A stretch of 64,000 nt of DNA, from NCBI GenBank assembly GCA_951812755.1, contig OX638329.1:2155339-2219338 (forward strand), read 5' to 3'. Below the pieces are notes generated by a model. The model was not told the DNA's origin. It saw only the letters and a list, made by a program, of their open reading frames with translations, and ran no database searches. The translations under genes were made by a program, and so were the position numbers. Positions 63,396 to 64,000 of this stretch are shown here, piece by piece; the stretch's first letter is position 1; every line of letters starts with the position of its first letter. The DNA comes from an uncultured Latescibacterota bacterium (GTDB lineage Bacteria; Latescibacterota; UBA2968).

Positions 63396-64000
63396 TTATT
63401 TTGACGCAATTCCAGATGGCGGTCGCCCTGAATACCAGCGAGCAGCTCTAGTGGCTCCAACTCTATAGATGCGCCCCTCGCTCTTCAAACTCCTAAGCAA
63501 ACTCTGCAATTGATCACGCGAAAGTGCCGGTAGTACCTGCCTCAACTCCCGCAACGGACTCCCTTCTTTCCGATTATCTCGAATGTGTTTCAGCAACAAC
63601 TCCTTGTTCGTCTCCCGGTCCAATCCACGCTTGCGCGTATAAGTACCCGCCTTACCGATGTGCCGATAGAACCGTCGAGAAAGCATGAGCCGCACGCCAC
63701 GCCCGCGCCCCACGCGTTCGATGATCCCCTGTTCCAGCAGATGATCGACCCTTGATTGTAGGTCGTCCGGAACCGATTGGGCGAGAGGGAACCTGAAAGA
63801 CCAGAACCCGGCCATCTGGATGCTGAATCTCCTCGACATCAATGCGAAGCCGCACTCGGTCAATCAGACCGGCTTTTGTCCGTTCGAGATTGCTAAAAGC
63901 CTGGCTGCCAACCACTTTACGCGGCAGTTTATCCGTTACGCCCAGGATCATTCTTCCACCACCTTCATTGGCAAGGGCGACGCAGTAATTCACCAATTCT
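63396..64000 (-). pseudogene. Decayed AlbA_2-family ATP-binding protein gene (5' end beyond window)
   Basis: One frame (63996-63790) keeps the AlbA_2 N-terminal part (VNYCVALANEGGGRMILGVT, RVLVFQVPSRPIG). Another frame (63800-63396) keeps the C-terminal winged-helix part (LLEQGIIERVGRGRGV, YTRKRGLDRETNKELLLKHI, ELRQVLPALSRDQLQSLL). The GHKL ATPase region expected between them, as in the gene at 16358-17623, is missing, and the frame changes at about 63790. The gene therefore suffered an internal deletion with a frameshift. Confidence 0.8.

Noticed and set aside
1-64000. CRISPR arrays, rRNA and tRNA genes
   Set aside because: No regularly spaced long repeats with unique spacers, no rRNA-like stretches and no cloverleaf-compatible segment were noticed by eye; a tRNA scan could still reveal one.

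Overview
The window looks like a chromosomal segment from an uncultivated, probably marine or sponge-associated bacterium of the Latescibacterota/Poribacteria type. That is an inference from gene content: five phytanoyl-CoA dioxygenase (PhyH)-like genes, three Cys-type sulfatases and many short dispersed intergenic repeats. No rRNA, tRNA or CRISPR array was seen, and taxonomy cannot be proven from this stretch.

Region 1 (1-22.7 kb, mostly + strand) is catabolic. It holds PhyH-like oxygenases, sulfatases (one frameshifted), a Gfo/Idh/MocA dehydrogenase, an arylsulfotransferase-like propeller protein, an enolase-superfamily enzyme, a GH29 fucosidase, a GH32-like glycosidase, a dienelactone hydrolase and a ThDP enzyme. 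Interspersed are a HigB/HigA-like toxin-antitoxin pair, an orphan DUF6364-type antitoxin and an AlbA_2/GHKL protein. Together they suggest use of sulfated, fucose-containing glycans and small organic acids.

Region 2 (22.8-43 kb, all - strand, more AT-rich by eye) looks like one biosynthesis/export locus. In transcription order it has an AraC regulator with a Glu-substituted receiver, an acyl carrier protein, a protein of possible BtrH/C39-like fold, a glycosyltransferase, a subtilase fused to a DUF1611-like P-loop module, a second AraC regulator and a 75-aa Cys-rich peptide. These are followed by a beta-propeller lipoprotein, a thioredoxin-like protein, a rhodanese, a MauE/DoxX protein, an ABC exporter, a periplasmic adaptor and two RND permeases. 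It is a strong candidate for an undescribed peptide natural-product system.

Region 3 (43-50 kb, - strand) resembles a defence-type accessory island. It has a PD-(D/E)XK-like protein, a KTSC-like small protein, a patatin phospholipase with membrane segments, a methyltransferase, and a compact operon of a membrane protein with two metallo-beta-lactamase-fold proteins.

Region 4 (50-57 kb, - strand) is a compact RiPP locus: a 62-aa precursor, a radical SAM/SPASM maturase with a PqqD-like N-terminus and a small GIY-YIG-like protein. The precursor is preceded by an exact-consensus sigma-54 promoter, three upstream 18-bp repeats and an insulating terminator. Upstream lies the presumed activator, a Ser/Thr kinase-AAA-GAF-sigma54-Fis protein. 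An IS630-type element has split its gene at a TA, and removing the element restores one continuous reading frame.

Region 5 (57.4-64 kb, - strand) carries a family 2 glycosyltransferase, E1 alpha and beta subunits of a 2-oxoacid/acetoin dehydrogenase, a second ThDP enzyme, a protein built of two internal repeats, and a decayed AlbA_2-family gene that runs off the window end.
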